The notes: generated from the sequence alone by a model not told the origin. DNA of 64,000 nucleotides from Streptomyces sp. TLI_171 (GCF_003610255.1 NZ_RAPS01000001.1:6723001-6787000); one strand, 5' to 3'; counted from the stretch's first letter, positions 51,210 to 59,721 are shown. Numbers and translations are program-made.

Positions 51210-52448
51210 GTGCCGCACACAGCCCGGCCCGAACTGGACCGCGACGTGCCCGTCCTGATGGTCCGGGTCGGCCACTACCCCTACTCGCACAGCCCGATCG
51301 GCGCGGTCCGCTCCTTCGGACGCCTCGGCGTGCCCGTGCACGCCATGGTCGAGGGCCGGTGGACCGCCACCGCGACCTCGCACTACCTCACCGGCGTCCA
51401 CGTGCGGCCCACCACCGGACGCGAACCCGCCGCCGAACTCATCGAGACCATCCGGTCGGTGGCCCACTCGATCGGCCGTCCCGCGGTCGCGGTCTGCACC
51501 GACGACGAGTCCGCGTGCCTGCTCGCCGAGCACGCCGCCGAACTCGCCCCCGACCTGCTGCTGCCGCCCGTCCCCGCCGACCTGCCCCGCCGGCTCGCCG
51601 ACAAGGGAGGCCTGTACCAGGTGTGCCGGGCGAACGACGTGCCCTCCCCGCGCTCCGCCACCCCCGCGACCATGGACGAACTCCTGGACGCCGCAAGGGA
51701 GCTGGGCTACCCGCTGGTGCTGAAGAACCTCGCCCCGTTCAGCCGCCTGGACCACCCGCTGGTCAGCCACACCACCGTCATCCACGACGAGGCCGACCTA
51801 CGCGCCCTCGACCGCGGACCCGCCCAACCCGCCGTCCTCGCCCAGGAGTTCCTGCCACCCGAACACTGCGAGGACTGGTTCACCCACCTGGTCTGCGGCC
51901 CCTGCGGCGTACCGCTGCTGGTGTTCACCGGCCGCAAGGAGCGCGACTGGCCCCCGGGCGGCGGCTTCACCACCCTCGCCCACTCGCTGCCCAACCCCGA
52001 ACTCGCCGCCCTCGCCACCGACCTGTGCCGCCGCATCGGCTACAGCGGCATCGCGGACCTGGACTGGCGCTACGACCGCCGCGACGGCCGGTACAAGCTG
52101 GTCGACTTCAACCCCCGCCAAGGCGCCCAGTTCCGGCTGTTCGAGACCACCGGCGGCATCGACGTGGTCCGCGCGCTGCACCTGTGGCTGACCGGCCGCC
52201 CCGTTCCCGACGGCCCCCAACTGGTACGCCGCTTCCGGGTCGGGCGCCTCGACCTGCTCTCCGCCGCCGCCCACGCCTGGCAGGACCGCCGCCCCCCGCG
52301 CTACCTGCTGCCCACCCGCGGCACCGTCCGCGCCTGGGCCTGCCACGACGATCCCGTCCCGCTGCTCTACGAACTCGCCCGCACCGCCGGCACTGCCACC
52401 ACCCGGACCGCCGGCCGCCTCACCGGCCATTTCGCCAGGGCCAGGTGA
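51210..52448 (+). CDS. ATP-grasp domain carboxylate-amine ligase-like protein
   Basis: A 412-residue protein, GTG start with AGAGG upstream. The fold is visible: VLMVRVGHYPYSHSPIGAVR and FGRLGVPVHAMVEGRW (N-terminal domain), DDESACLLAEHAAELAPDLL, then the ATP-grasp region with GYPLVLKNLAPFSRLDHPL, LAQEFLPPEHCEDWFTHLV and the metal-binding YKLVDFNPRQGAQFRLFE. Such enzymes join a carboxylate to an amine through an acyl-phosphate. It follows the GH16 gene by 36 bases, so it likely belongs to the cluster and could add an amino acid or other group to the glycan. The substrate is unknown. Confidence 0.8.
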   Translation: MPHTARPELDRDVPVLMVRVGHYPYSHSPIGAVRSFGRLGVPVHAMVEGRWTATATSHYLTGVHVRPTTGREPAAELIETIRSVAHSIGRPAVAVCTDDESACLLAEHAAELAPDLLLPPVPADLPRRLADKGGLYQVCRANDVPSPRSATPATMDELLDAARELGYPLVLKNLAPFSRLDHPLVSHTTVIHDEADLRALDRGPAQPAVLAQEFLPPEHCEDWFTHLVCGPCGVPLLVFTGRKERDWPPGGGFTTLAHSLPNPELAALATDLCRRIGYSGIADLDWRYDRRDGRYKLVDFNPRQGAQFRLFETTGGIDVVRALHLWLTGRPVPDGPQLVRRFRVGRLDLLSAAAHAWQDRRPPRYLLPTRGTVRAWACHDDPVPLLYELARTAGTATTRTAGRLTGHFARAR

Positions 52449-52719
52449 CCGGCCGTCGGACCGCCCCCGGGCAAGCGGGCGAGCGGGCGAGCGGGGCTGG
52501 GAGAGGGCCACGGCCGGGAGCCAGGAGGGCATCGGGCCGTCGAGCCGCAGGCCGGGGGCGTCCGGCCGGGTGGTGCGCGGCAGACGGCGCGTAGGGAGAG
52601 CGTCAGGCCGCGTCGTGCCCCGGGACAGAACGCCGGGCAGGCGGCGTCCGGCAGGTGGCGTGCAGGGGGTTGGCCCGTTCACCCTCGGGGACGGGGCGCC
52701 CGGCGGGGCTCGGGAGGCG

Positions 52720-53922
52720 TCAGGTCATGGTGCCCCGGGCGAGGGCGTCCGACAGGCGGCGGGCTGCGAAGCCGGTGCCGCAGACGAACCGCATGACCGG
52801 GCCGAAGGTGTCCGCCGCGGCCAGGCCCGCGAAGTACAGGCCCGGTACCGAGGACTCGAAGCCGGCCGACAGCCGCGGCGAACCGGCGTGGGTGCGCAAC
52901 GCCTCCCGCACCGGCGGATCGAGCAGCTCCAGCCGTCCCACATCGACCCGGTAGCCGGTCGCCACCACCACGTGCTCGGCCTCCACCGGCTCCGGCGTGC
53001 CGGACAGCCGCAGCCGCACGCCGCCGTCGACCTCCTCGACGCCCGTCAGCGCCCGGCCGGCCACGACCGGGACCCGGCCCTCGAAGCGCCCGGCCAGCCA
53101 CCACGCGCCGGCCGGGCCCAGCACCGTCCGGACCAGCCGCGCGCGGGTGGCATCGGGCAGGTGGCGGAACGCGGCCGGGCCACGGGTGATCGCGAGCAGC
53201 GGCCAGCCCGGGCCGAGCGGCGAGACCGGCGAGCGCAGCCGGGCGGGTGCCGAGCGGGGCGCGCCGTCAGGCGGCGGCGTCCCGAACAGCACGCCCTCGC
53301 CCCGCACCACCACCACCGGGTGGGCGCCCGCCTCGGCCAGCAGCGTCGCGCTCTCCAGCGCGGACTGCCCGGCGCCCACCACCGCGACCCGCCGCCCGGC
53401 GAACGAGGCCGGGGCGCCGAGCGCGCTGGAGTGCGAGGCCAGCCCCCGCCCCACCGGCTCGCGCAGCACCGGCGGCACCCACGCGTACGGCGGGAAACCG
53501 CTTGCCAGCACCACCGCGCCCGGCCGGAACACCTCGCCGCCGGCCAGCTCCACCCGCATGCCGTCGGCGTCCCGCCCGACCGCCACTGCCCGCTCCTGCT
53601 CCACCTCGGGCACGCACCGCCGCCGGAACCACTCGCCGTACCGGACGAACTCGTCCACCGGGATCGCGTACCGGTCGTCCACCGGCGCCTCGCCGCACTC
53701 CCGCCGGAAGTCGTCGAAGCCGTGGCCCGGCGTCGGCGCGGAGATCGAGGACGCCCGGGGGGTCGACTTCAGGTACATCCCGGGCGGCATCCGCTCCCGC
53801 CAGCTCTCCATCGGCACGCCCAGCACCCGGAACGGCACCCCCCGGGCCCGCAGGTGCGCCGCCACCGCCAACCCGTACGGCCCCGCACCCACCACGGCCA
53901 CCGCTGTGCTCGCCGCCGCCAT
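52720..53922 (-). CDS. FAD-dependent monooxygenase/NAD(P)-binding flavoprotein
   Basis: The ATG at 53920-53922 follows GGAGGAGG and gives 400 residues; the longer ATG frame is not supported. FAD-binding VAVVGAGPYGLAVAAHLRAR is at the start, the NAD(P) site VAVVGAGQSALESATLL is in the middle, and the ATGY turn (VVVATGYRVDVGRLELL) near the end, with GLYFAGLAAADTFGPVMRFV. This is the general plan of FMO/lysine-ornithine-type monooxygenases and related oxidoreductases. The substrate cannot be told. It is convergent with the glycan cluster; 271 bases (52449-52719) separate them, with GC-rich repeats of GCGGGCGA and GGCGTCCGGC but no clear terminator. Confidence 0.8.
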   Translation of the reverse strand: MAAASTAVAVVGAGPYGLAVAAHLRARGVPFRVLGVPMESWRERMPPGMYLKSTPRASSISAPTPGHGFDDFRRECGEAPVDDRYAIPVDEFVRYGEWFRRRCVPEVEQERAVAVGRDADGMRVELAGGEVFRPGAVVLASGFPPYAWVPPVLREPVGRGLASHSSALGAPASFAGRRVAVVGAGQSALESATLLAEAGAHPVVVVRGEGVLFGTPPPDGAPRSAPARLRSPVSPLGPGWPLLAITRGPAAFRHLPDATRARLVRTVLGPAGAWWLAGRFEGRVPVVAGRALTGVEEVDGGVRLRLSGTPEPVEAEHVVVATGYRVDVGRLELLDPPVREALRTHAGSPRLSAGFESSVPGLYFAGLAAADTFGPVMRFVCGTGFAARRLSDALARGTMT

Positions 53923-54191
53923 CGGAAGCCTCCTCCGCTCGGCTGCCTCCAGCATGCGACGGCCCCGAACCCGCGGCACCCGGTGCGGGGCCCCGGCCTT
54001 GGCCCGCCGCCCGCCTCCCCGCACGGCCGGCTGCTCTTCCGTGCGTTCGCGGTCCTGGAGAGCGGCGACGAGGTCGCCGACCGCGACCGGCGTGTCCGGA
54101 CGCACCCAGACATCGGAACCCTTCGACGGCGGGCAGCCGGACGTCCCCGGCGTGGCCGCTGAGCCTGCTGTTCCGCGAGGGGATCTTCGCC

Positions 54192-54220
54192 TTGATCACA
54201 CAGGCCAACGCCCCTAAGCT
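54192..54220 (+). promoter_or_regulatory. near-consensus promoter (TTGATC-17-TAAGCT)
   Basis: TTGATC (54192-54197) and TAAGCT (54215-54220) are separated by exactly 17 bases, the closest match to a housekeeping sigma promoter that I see in the window. Transcription would start near 54227 and lead into the short broken ORF at 54251 and perhaps the membrane protein at 54433. Confidence 0.65.
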
Positions 54221-54250
54221 CCCGGGACGACCACCCCGGGGGCAGCCGCT

Positions 54251-54349
54251 GTGCACATCACCACGTCCTACCAGCTCACGTACGACGATCTGCGCCGCGG
54301 CCTGACCCTCGCCCACCGGCGGCGTCGTCGAACTCGCTTGATCTGGTAG
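54251..54349 (+). pseudogene. truncated ORF, 32 codons, YcxB-like N-terminus
   Basis: GTG start 24 bases after the predicted transcription start, preceded by GGGGGCAG. It reads VHITTSYQLTYDDLRRGLTL then AHRRRRRTRLIW and a TAG stop. The first 20 residues look like the start of a YcxB-family membrane protein, whose homologues run to about 150 or more residues; the Arg-rich end and stop suggest a deletion joint near 54322. It could instead be a small functional peptide. The next gene begins 84 bases later. Confidence 0.4.
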
Positions 54350-54432
54350 GTGTGGTGGCGGCGTCGTCACCGGCGGGCGCCCAAAATGCCGTTGTCCGAA
54401 AGGCGTTGACCATCAGAGGGGGACGAACGGCC

Positions 54433-54969
54433 GTGTCCGAGCAGTGTCCGCAGTGCAGGAGAACAGAAAGTACCCTCAGGGCGCGTCAGGCGTACGAGGG
54501 TGATCCGCCCGCGCTCGAGGTGGCGCCGCCGGCGCCGCCGCCGGTGACCCGGATCGCCACCGCCGAGCCCCGCTGGAACCCCGGCACGCGGACCGTGGCG
54601 CTGTTCGTCGGCGGCTACCTGGCGGTGGCCCTCGTGGCGGTCCTGAGCGCCGAGGTCGCCGGGGTGAGCGGTGGATCCGTCCTGGCGGGGGTGCCGCTGC
54701 CCGGCGTCGGGTTCTGGGTGGTGCTTCACCTGGCTCGCAGCCGGGCTCCGCGTCCTGCGGCCAACGCCGAACAGGTGTCCTTTCACAAGGTCGTCTGGAC
54801 CCGGCGGATGCAGGTGTGGGAACACGCCTGGTTCTGCTCGGCCTGCCGGGTGGCGTTCTGGCCCGCCGGGGCGCTGAAGGCCGCATTCCCCGCCTCGCCC
54901 GCCGTGCCGGCGCACGAGTTCCCGCTGATGGTCGCCACGCTGGCGGAACGGGCGTACGCGCCGGCCTGA
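54433..54969 (+). CDS. membrane protein with zinc-ribbon-like Cys pairs
   Basis: The GTG at 54433 gives 178 residues beginning VSEQCPQCRRTESTL: CPQC at residues 5-8. Two membrane segments follow at about 57-78 (TVALFVGGYLAVALVAVLSA) and 85-105 (SVLAGVPLPGVGFWVVLHLA). The second Cys pair is CSAC in AWFCSACRVAFWPAG, so CxxC...CxxC may bind zinc across the cytoplasmic ends. Function unknown; similar small zinc-ribbon membrane proteins are common in Streptomyces. Sits downstream of the truncated ORF and may share its promoter. An ATG start at 54352 is possible but less natural. Confidence 0.55.
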   Translation: MSEQCPQCRRTESTLRARQAYEGDPPALEVAPPAPPPVTRIATAEPRWNPGTRTVALFVGGYLAVALVAVLSAEVAGVSGGSVLAGVPLPGVGFWVVLHLARSRAPRPAANAEQVSFHKVVWTRRMQVWEHAWFCSACRVAFWPAGALKAAFPASPAVPAHEFPLMVATLAERAYAPA

Positions 54970-55337
54970 CGACCGCCAGGGCGGGCGGCGGAGTTCGGCG
55001 GAGACCGGCACGCCGAGTCGGCCCCCGGGGACGGCGTTCTGGCTGGCCGATGGGTGGTCAGGTGGCGGGGGGCGGGTGTTGCGGCGTCGGCTCGCGCCCG
55101 GCTGGCGCTCGCGCTGCGCGGGCGGGGGCGCCCGCAGGAAGCCGAAAGTGAGGCCGGGTCAGCGATCGTTGTCCAGGGGGGCCCGGCAGGTCCGACAGCG
55201 ACGGGCAGGACGGTGCCGTCCGTGGTCCAGGCCGAACGGCCACCGTCACCGGGAGGGACGGCCCCCAGCCCTGGTGGCCCGGACCCGGGCGAGGCCTTGC
55301 GCGTTGGCGCGGGGGATGCGCGCGCGGGCGATGGCGG
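54970..55337. other. 368-base stretch without a supported gene
   Basis: Several G/C-rich open frames cross it, but none has a ribosome site or a protein pattern I recognise. It separates the stop of the zinc-ribbon-like gene from the stop of the convergent GTP cyclohydrolase II gene. No clean terminator was found. Confidence 0.4.
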
Positions 55338-55985
55338 TCAGGCGACCGGTGGGGCGAGGGTGAGGGTGTGCTGGGTGTGTTCGACCTTGGCGCGGAGGTA
55401 GCGGAGGTTGCTGGGGGAGAGGTGGACGCCGGTGGGGACGCGTTCGGTGATGGTGATGCCGAGGGCGGTGAGTTGGGCGGCCTTGTCGGGGTTGTTGCTG
55501 AGGAGCCGGACGGCGGGGACGCCGAGGGTGGTGAGCATCTGGGCGGCGGCGGTGTAGTCGCGGCCGTCCTCGGGCAGCCCGAGCGCGGCGTTGGCCTGGT
55601 AGGTGTCGAGGCCGGCGTCCTGCAGGGCGTAGGCGTCGAGCTTGTTGTAGAGGCCGATGCCGCGGCCCTCCTGGCGGAGGTAGAGCAGGTAGCCGCCGGT
55701 CTCCGCGATGCGTTCGACGGATTCGCGCAGCTGGGGGCCGCAGTCGCAGCGGGCGGAGCCGAAGACGTCGCCGGTGAGGCACTCGGAGTGCAGGCGGACC
55801 AGCGGGGCGGCGGTGGCGGAGGGGTCGCCGAGGGCGAGGGCCAGGTGTTCGGCGCCGTCGACCAGGCCGTGGAAGGTGTGCACGTCGGCCTCGACCCGGT
55901 AGCCGTCGCCGAAGGCCAGCGGGATGCGCACGCGGGAGCGCACGGTGGCGGCGGGCCGCTGCTGGGTGGTCTCGGGGTGCGTCAT
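55338..55985 (-). CDS. ribA: GTP cyclohydrolase II
   Basis: A 215-residue protein with GGAGG before the ATG. Zinc-site Cys cluster SECLTGDVFGSARCDCG, then QEGRGIGLYNKLDAYALQD and LLSNNPDKAAQL, all standard for stand-alone RibA. It opens GTP to the diaminopyrimidine precursor of riboflavin, or of a deazaflavin- or toxoflavin-like metabolite. It stands alone away from other rib genes and shares a divergent, two-operator promoter region with an oxidoreductase/VOC pair, so it may be a specialised second copy under its own regulator. Confidence 0.93.
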   Translation of the reverse strand: MTHPETTQQRPAATVRSRVRIPLAFGDGYRVEADVHTFHGLVDGAEHLALALGDPSATAAPLVRLHSECLTGDVFGSARCDCGPQLRESVERIAETGGYLLYLRQEGRGIGLYNKLDAYALQDAGLDTYQANAALGLPEDGRDYTAAAQMLTTLGVPAVRLLSNNPDKAAQLTALGITITERVPTGVHLSPSNLRYLRAKVEHTQHTLTLAPPVA

Positions 55986-56034
55986 GTCGGGTCCTCCGGG
56001 GGCCGCGAGGGGTGGTCGCCTGCGGTCCGGCCGA

Positions 56035-56098
56035 GTTGTTCAAATTCGAACCGGATCGCGCTCGCCCGACGGTACACCGAGGTTCCAATTTGAACAAC
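56035..56098. promoter_or_regulatory. pair of GTTCnAATTnGAAC operators between ribA and the oxidoreductase gene
   Basis: Two 14-bp palindromes, GTTCAAATTCGAAC at 56038-56051 and GTTCCAATTTGAAC at 56082-56095, are 44 bases apart centre to centre (about four helical turns). The flanking bases make the whole element an inverted repeat with 18-base arms (56035-56052 and 56081-56098). It lies in the 291-base divergent gap and would let one regulator control both directions. No regulator gene adjoins it. Confidence 0.75.
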
Positions 56099-56276
56099 CA
56101 GCGTCCCCGACAGCATTCCCCGCCCCGCGAGCCCCACCGCCCGTCCGGACCCACAGCGGCCCGAAGCCCTCCCGTTCGGCCCACCAGCCCCGGGGGTACC
56201 CGCGGGTACCCCGGCAAGCTGAAGGGGCATCGGCTCGCAACCGGACAGCAGCGCCGGCCGGCAGGAGAGGGAGAGG

Positions 56277-57191
56277 ATGTCGAAGGCATTCGGGTTCGTC
56301 GCGTACGGCGGACCGGAGCAGCAGGAGTTCCTGGACCGGCCAACCCCCGAACCGGGGCCCGGCGCGGTGCTGATCGAGGTCAGGGCGGCGGGCGTCAACC
56401 CCGCCGACTGGAAGAAGCGGCAGGGCTGGTTCGGCACCGAGGCCGCCCCGCCGCTGGTGATGGGCAGCGAGGCGGCCGGCGTGGTGACCGCCGTCGGCGA
56501 GGGCGTGCAGGGCTTCGCGGTCGGCGACGAGGTGTTCGGCATCGCCCCGGGCGGCGCGTTCGCCGAGGAGACGCTGCTGGCGGCCCGCACCACCGCCCGC
56601 AAGCCCGCCGACATCGGCTTCGCCCAGGCCGCCGCGCTGCCGGTCGCCGCCGCCACCGCCTACGACGCGCTGAACCAGCTCGACCTGCGCGCCGGGCAGA
56701 CCCTGTTGATCGTCGGCGTGGCCGGCGGCGTCGGCAGCGCCGCCGCGCAGATCGCCCACCACCGCGGCGTCACCGTGCTCGGCACCGCGGGCGAGGGTAG
56801 CGCCGGGTACGTGCGCGCCCTCGGCGCCACCCCCGTCCGGTACGGGCCGGGCGTCGCCGACCGGCTGCGCGGCGTCGCCCCCGAGGGGGTGGACGCCGTG
56901 CTCGACCTGATCGGCGGGGACGCCGTCCGCGACGTGGCCGGCGTGCTGCGCGAACCCGGACGGCTGGTCTCCACCGCCGACCCGGCCACCGCCGCCGAGC
57001 TCGGCGGCGCGTACGTCAAGCGGGACGGCACCGCGGGTCCGCTCACCGCCGTCGCCGAACTCGTCGCCGCCGGGAAGCTCGACCCGAACATCACCGCCAG
57101 CTACCCGCTGGAGCGGGCCGCCGAAGCGATGGCCGAGGTCGAGTCCGGGCACGCCCGAGGCAAACTGATCCTGGAGATGAGCCGACCGTGA
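56277..57191 (+). CDS. NADP-dependent MDR oxidoreductase (quinone reductase-like)
   Basis: A 304-residue protein; the ATG follows GGAGAGGGAGAGG. Opens MSKAFGFVAYGGPEQQEFLD; the GroES-like domain has VRAAGVNPADWKKRQGWFG, MGSEAAGVVTAVGEGVQGF and VGDEVFGIAPGGAFAEETL; the Rossmann part has LLIVGVAGGVGSAAAQIA, and the end is YPLERAAEAMAEVESGHARG then KLILEM. No zinc ligands. This is a zinc-free NADPH reductase of quinones or enones. Its stop overlaps the next GTG, so it is made with a two-domain VOC protein. The shared operator region hints at induction by an electrophile or quinone. Confidence 0.87.
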   Translation: MSKAFGFVAYGGPEQQEFLDRPTPEPGPGAVLIEVRAAGVNPADWKKRQGWFGTEAAPPLVMGSEAAGVVTAVGEGVQGFAVGDEVFGIAPGGAFAEETLLAARTTARKPADIGFAQAAALPVAAATAYDALNQLDLRAGQTLLIVGVAGGVGSAAAQIAHHRGVTVLGTAGEGSAGYVRALGATPVRYGPGVADRLRGVAPEGVDAVLDLIGGDAVRDVAGVLREPGRLVSTADPATAAELGGAYVKRDGTAGPLTAVAELVAAGKLDPNITASYPLERAAEAMAEVESGHARGKLILEMSRP

Positions 57192-57952
57192 AGATCACCG
57201 AACCGAGCCCCGGCGCGCCCTGCTGGGTCGAACTCGCCACCAAGGACCCCGCCGCCGCCAAGGCCTTCTACCACGAACTGTTCGGCTGGCGCGCCGAAGT
57301 GGTGCCCGACGAGAAGGCCATGGGCTACACCAGGATGTACCTCGGCGATCAACTCGTGGCCGGGCTCAGCGGATTGATGCAGCCCGAGCAGCCCATCGCC
57401 TGGACGATCAGCTTCCACACCCCCGACACCGACGCGACCGCCGACGAGATCGCCGACGCCGGGGGCGAGTTGATCGTCCCGCCGACGGACGCCCTGGACT
57501 GGTGCCGGTTCGTGATCGCCCGCGACCCGACCGGCGCGGTGTTCTCCACCTGGCAGCCCGCGGCCCTGCACGGCGTCGACCTGCTGAACGAGCCCGGCTC
57601 GCTGGGCTGGGTCGAACTCGCCACCCGCGACCCGCAGGCCGCCGTCGCCTTCTACCGCAGGGTGTTCGGCTGGAGCGTCAACGCCGGTGAGATGTACACC
57701 CAGTTCGGCCTGGCCGGGCGGGACTTCGGCGGCATGATGGACATGTCCGACCAGTTCCCGGCCGAGGTCCCGCCGTACTGGATGCCGTACTTCGCGGTCG
57801 CCGACGTCGACCTCGGCGCCGAGCGCGCCGCGCTGCTCGGCGCCACCGTCACCCTGCCGCCCACCGACGTGCCCGACGGCCCGCGCCTGGCCGTGCTGCG
57901 CGACCCGCAGGGCGCGGTGTTCGGCATCCACGTCGCCTACCCGGAGAGCTGA
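57188..57952 (+). CDS. two-domain VOC-family protein
   Basis: A 254-residue protein, GTG in a GTGA overlap. Two glyoxalase/bleomycin-resistance-type halves: PGAPCWVELATKDPAAAKAF then YHELFGW (1-125), and GSLGWVELATRDPQAAVAFY then RRVFGW (about 135-254), each ending in RDPTGAVFSTW or RDPQGAVFGIH. The two halves clearly come from a duplication. The family includes ring-cleavage and detoxification enzymes and drug-binding proteins. Translated with the upstream quinone-type reductase, which suggests a joint role in handling reactive small molecules. Confidence 0.87.
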   Translation: MKITEPSPGAPCWVELATKDPAAAKAFYHELFGWRAEVVPDEKAMGYTRMYLGDQLVAGLSGLMQPEQPIAWTISFHTPDTDATADEIADAGGELIVPPTDALDWCRFVIARDPTGAVFSTWQPAALHGVDLLNEPGSLGWVELATRDPQAAVAFYRRVFGWSVNAGEMYTQFGLAGRDFGGMMDMSDQFPAEVPPYWMPYFAVADVDLGAERAALLGATVTLPPTDVPDGPRLAVLRDPQGAVFGIHVAYPES

Positions 57953-57976
57953 CGCCGGGTCGGCGGACGGGCAGGA

Positions 57977-58014
57977 GAAGGCGGGTCGGCCGGATCGGCG
58001 GCGGGCCCGCCTTC
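57977..58014. terminator. hairpin between the VOC gene and the convergent lnt gene
   Basis: GAAGGCGGG and CCCGCCTTC form a perfect 9-bp stem with a 20-base loop, 24 bases after the VOC gene stop and 37 bases before the lnt stop. It can work in both directions. Confidence 0.7.
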
Positions 58015-58051
58015 CGCACGTCACGGGAGCGGGCGACGGGCCGGGCCGGGT

Positions 58052-59608
58052 TCAGACGCGGGCGGAGGGCAGGTCGGCGGACGGGGCGGCGGACGTGCCG
58101 GGGCGGCCGCGCTCGCGCAGGCGCGGACCGAAGCCCACCGCCGCGGCCGACAGCGACACCGCCAGCGCCGTCAGCGGCACCCAGTCGCCGAGCCGCACGT
58201 ACCAGGTGCGGGCCGACGGGTCGGCGAGCGACAGCCGGACGGTCACCGCACCGGCCTCGCCGGTGGTCAGCCGGACCTGGCGGCGGCCCTGCGCGTCGTA
58301 CGCCACCGACTCGCCGGTGAGGGCGGCCTGCACCACCGGGCGGCCGGTCTCCGCGGCGCGGATCGCGCCCAGCGAGGCGTGCTGGGCGGGAGCCCAGGTC
58401 GACTGGAAGGTGGACGTCGCCGACTGGTAGACGATCAGCTCGGCGCCCTGCCGGGCCGCCGCCCGCGACATGTCCGGGAACGCGGACTCGAAGCAGATCA
58501 GGGTGCCGATCGGCAGCGGGCGCCCGTCCTGGCCGACCACCGGCAGCAGGTGCACCGCACTGCCGGGGGCCCGGTTCTCGCCCGCGGCGGCGCTCACCCC
58601 GGCGATCCAGCCGAGCAGCGGCCGCAGCGGGATGTACTCGCCGAACGGCACCAGGCGGATCTTCCGGTAGCGGGCCACGATGCCGGAGGAGTCCACCAGC
58701 ACCGCGTCCTTGGAGATCCGGCCGTCGGCCTTGCGGGCGTCCTCGCCGACCATCAGCTGCGCGCCGGTGGAGCGGGACAGCGCGGCCAGCCGGTCCACCG
58801 TCGCGCCGTCCCGGTCCAGGTCGGCGGTGGTGGAGCTCTCGCCCCACACCACCAGGTCGACCGGGCGGCCCGCCAGCGAACGCGTGATCCGCACGTTCGC
58901 CTCCAGCCGGGCCTGCTCGTCCGCGGTCTGCCCGGCCTGCACCAACGCCACCGACGCCGAGCCCGAGGTCGCGGGCGCGGCCTGCGCCGCGAACAGGACC
59001 GGGCCGGCCAGCACCGATGCCAGCGCCGTCCCGCCCGCCAGCACCCGCAGGCCCACGCCCTCGGCGCAGGCCAGCACCACCATCGCGGTGTTCACCGCGA
59101 CCAGCGCCCAACTCACCAGCCACACCCCGCCGACAGTGGCCAGCCCGAGCACCGCCGGATGCTCCCACTGGGACGCGCCGAGCAGCGCCCACGGCCCGCC
59201 CAGCGCGTGCCAGGACCGCGCGTACTCGGCGCTCACCCACACCGCGGGCAGCACGGCGAGCGCCGCCGCCGACCGACGCGGCGTCAGCCGACCGTGCAGC
59301 AGCCACCAGGCGGCCAGGCCGAACGGCGCCTGCAGGACGCCGAAGACGACCGCCAGCAGCGGCAGCGCCGGACCGATCGACGGGATCAGCCAGTACATGC
59401 CGGTCAGGATGAACCCCGCGCCGAACCACCAGCCGCGCACCGCCGCCTCGCGCGGCCCGCCCGCCGCCCGCATCACCAGCAGGCCCGGCACCAGCGCCAC
59501 CCAGGCGAGCGCCGCCAGCCCGGCGCCGGGGAACGTCAGGACGGGCAGCGCACCCGAGACCAGCGCGCCGTAACGGGCCGGGCGGGAGAGGGCGGTTCGC
59601 AGGTTCAT
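58052..59608 (-). CDS. lnt: apolipoprotein N-acyltransferase
   Basis: A 518-residue integral membrane enzyme. Six or so N-terminal membrane segments precede a nitrilase-type domain. The catalytic triad is visible: Glu in LVVWGESSTT, Lys in ARYRKIRLVPFGEY and Cys in TLICFESAFPD. A final membrane segment (VPLTALAVSLSAAAVGFGPR) ends the protein. It N-acylates the N-terminal Cys of diacylated lipoproteins in the membrane. Streptomycetes often have two Lnt proteins. It stands alone here, convergent with the VOC gene. Confidence 0.93.
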   Translation of the reverse strand: MNLRTALSRPARYGALVSGALPVLTFPGAGLAALAWVALVPGLLVMRAAGGPREAAVRGWWFGAGFILTGMYWLIPSIGPALPLLAVVFGVLQAPFGLAAWWLLHGRLTPRRSAAALAVLPAVWVSAEYARSWHALGGPWALLGASQWEHPAVLGLATVGGVWLVSWALVAVNTAMVVLACAEGVGLRVLAGGTALASVLAGPVLFAAQAAPATSGSASVALVQAGQTADEQARLEANVRITRSLAGRPVDLVVWGESSTTADLDRDGATVDRLAALSRSTGAQLMVGEDARKADGRISKDAVLVDSSGIVARYRKIRLVPFGEYIPLRPLLGWIAGVSAAAGENRAPGSAVHLLPVVGQDGRPLPIGTLICFESAFPDMSRAAARQGAELIVYQSATSTFQSTWAPAQHASLGAIRAAETGRPVVQAALTGESVAYDAQGRRQVRLTTGEAGAVTVRLSLADPSARTWYVRLGDWVPLTALAVSLSAAAVGFGPRLRERGRPGTSAAPSADLPSARV

Positions 59609-59721
59609 GCGGAGATTGTCCGCCCGGACGGGCCGGAAGGCACCCCTATTCGATCACCGGCATGTCAGCGGCATGCCGGCGTCATCGTCCGTTCACCGGG
59701 CGGGGGCCCCGCGCGGCCGGC

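Noticed and set aside
55054..55401. 115-codon plus-strand frame before ribA
   Set aside because: Gly/Pro/Ala/Arg-rich, no ribosome site, overlaps the 3' end of ribA antisense; no support.
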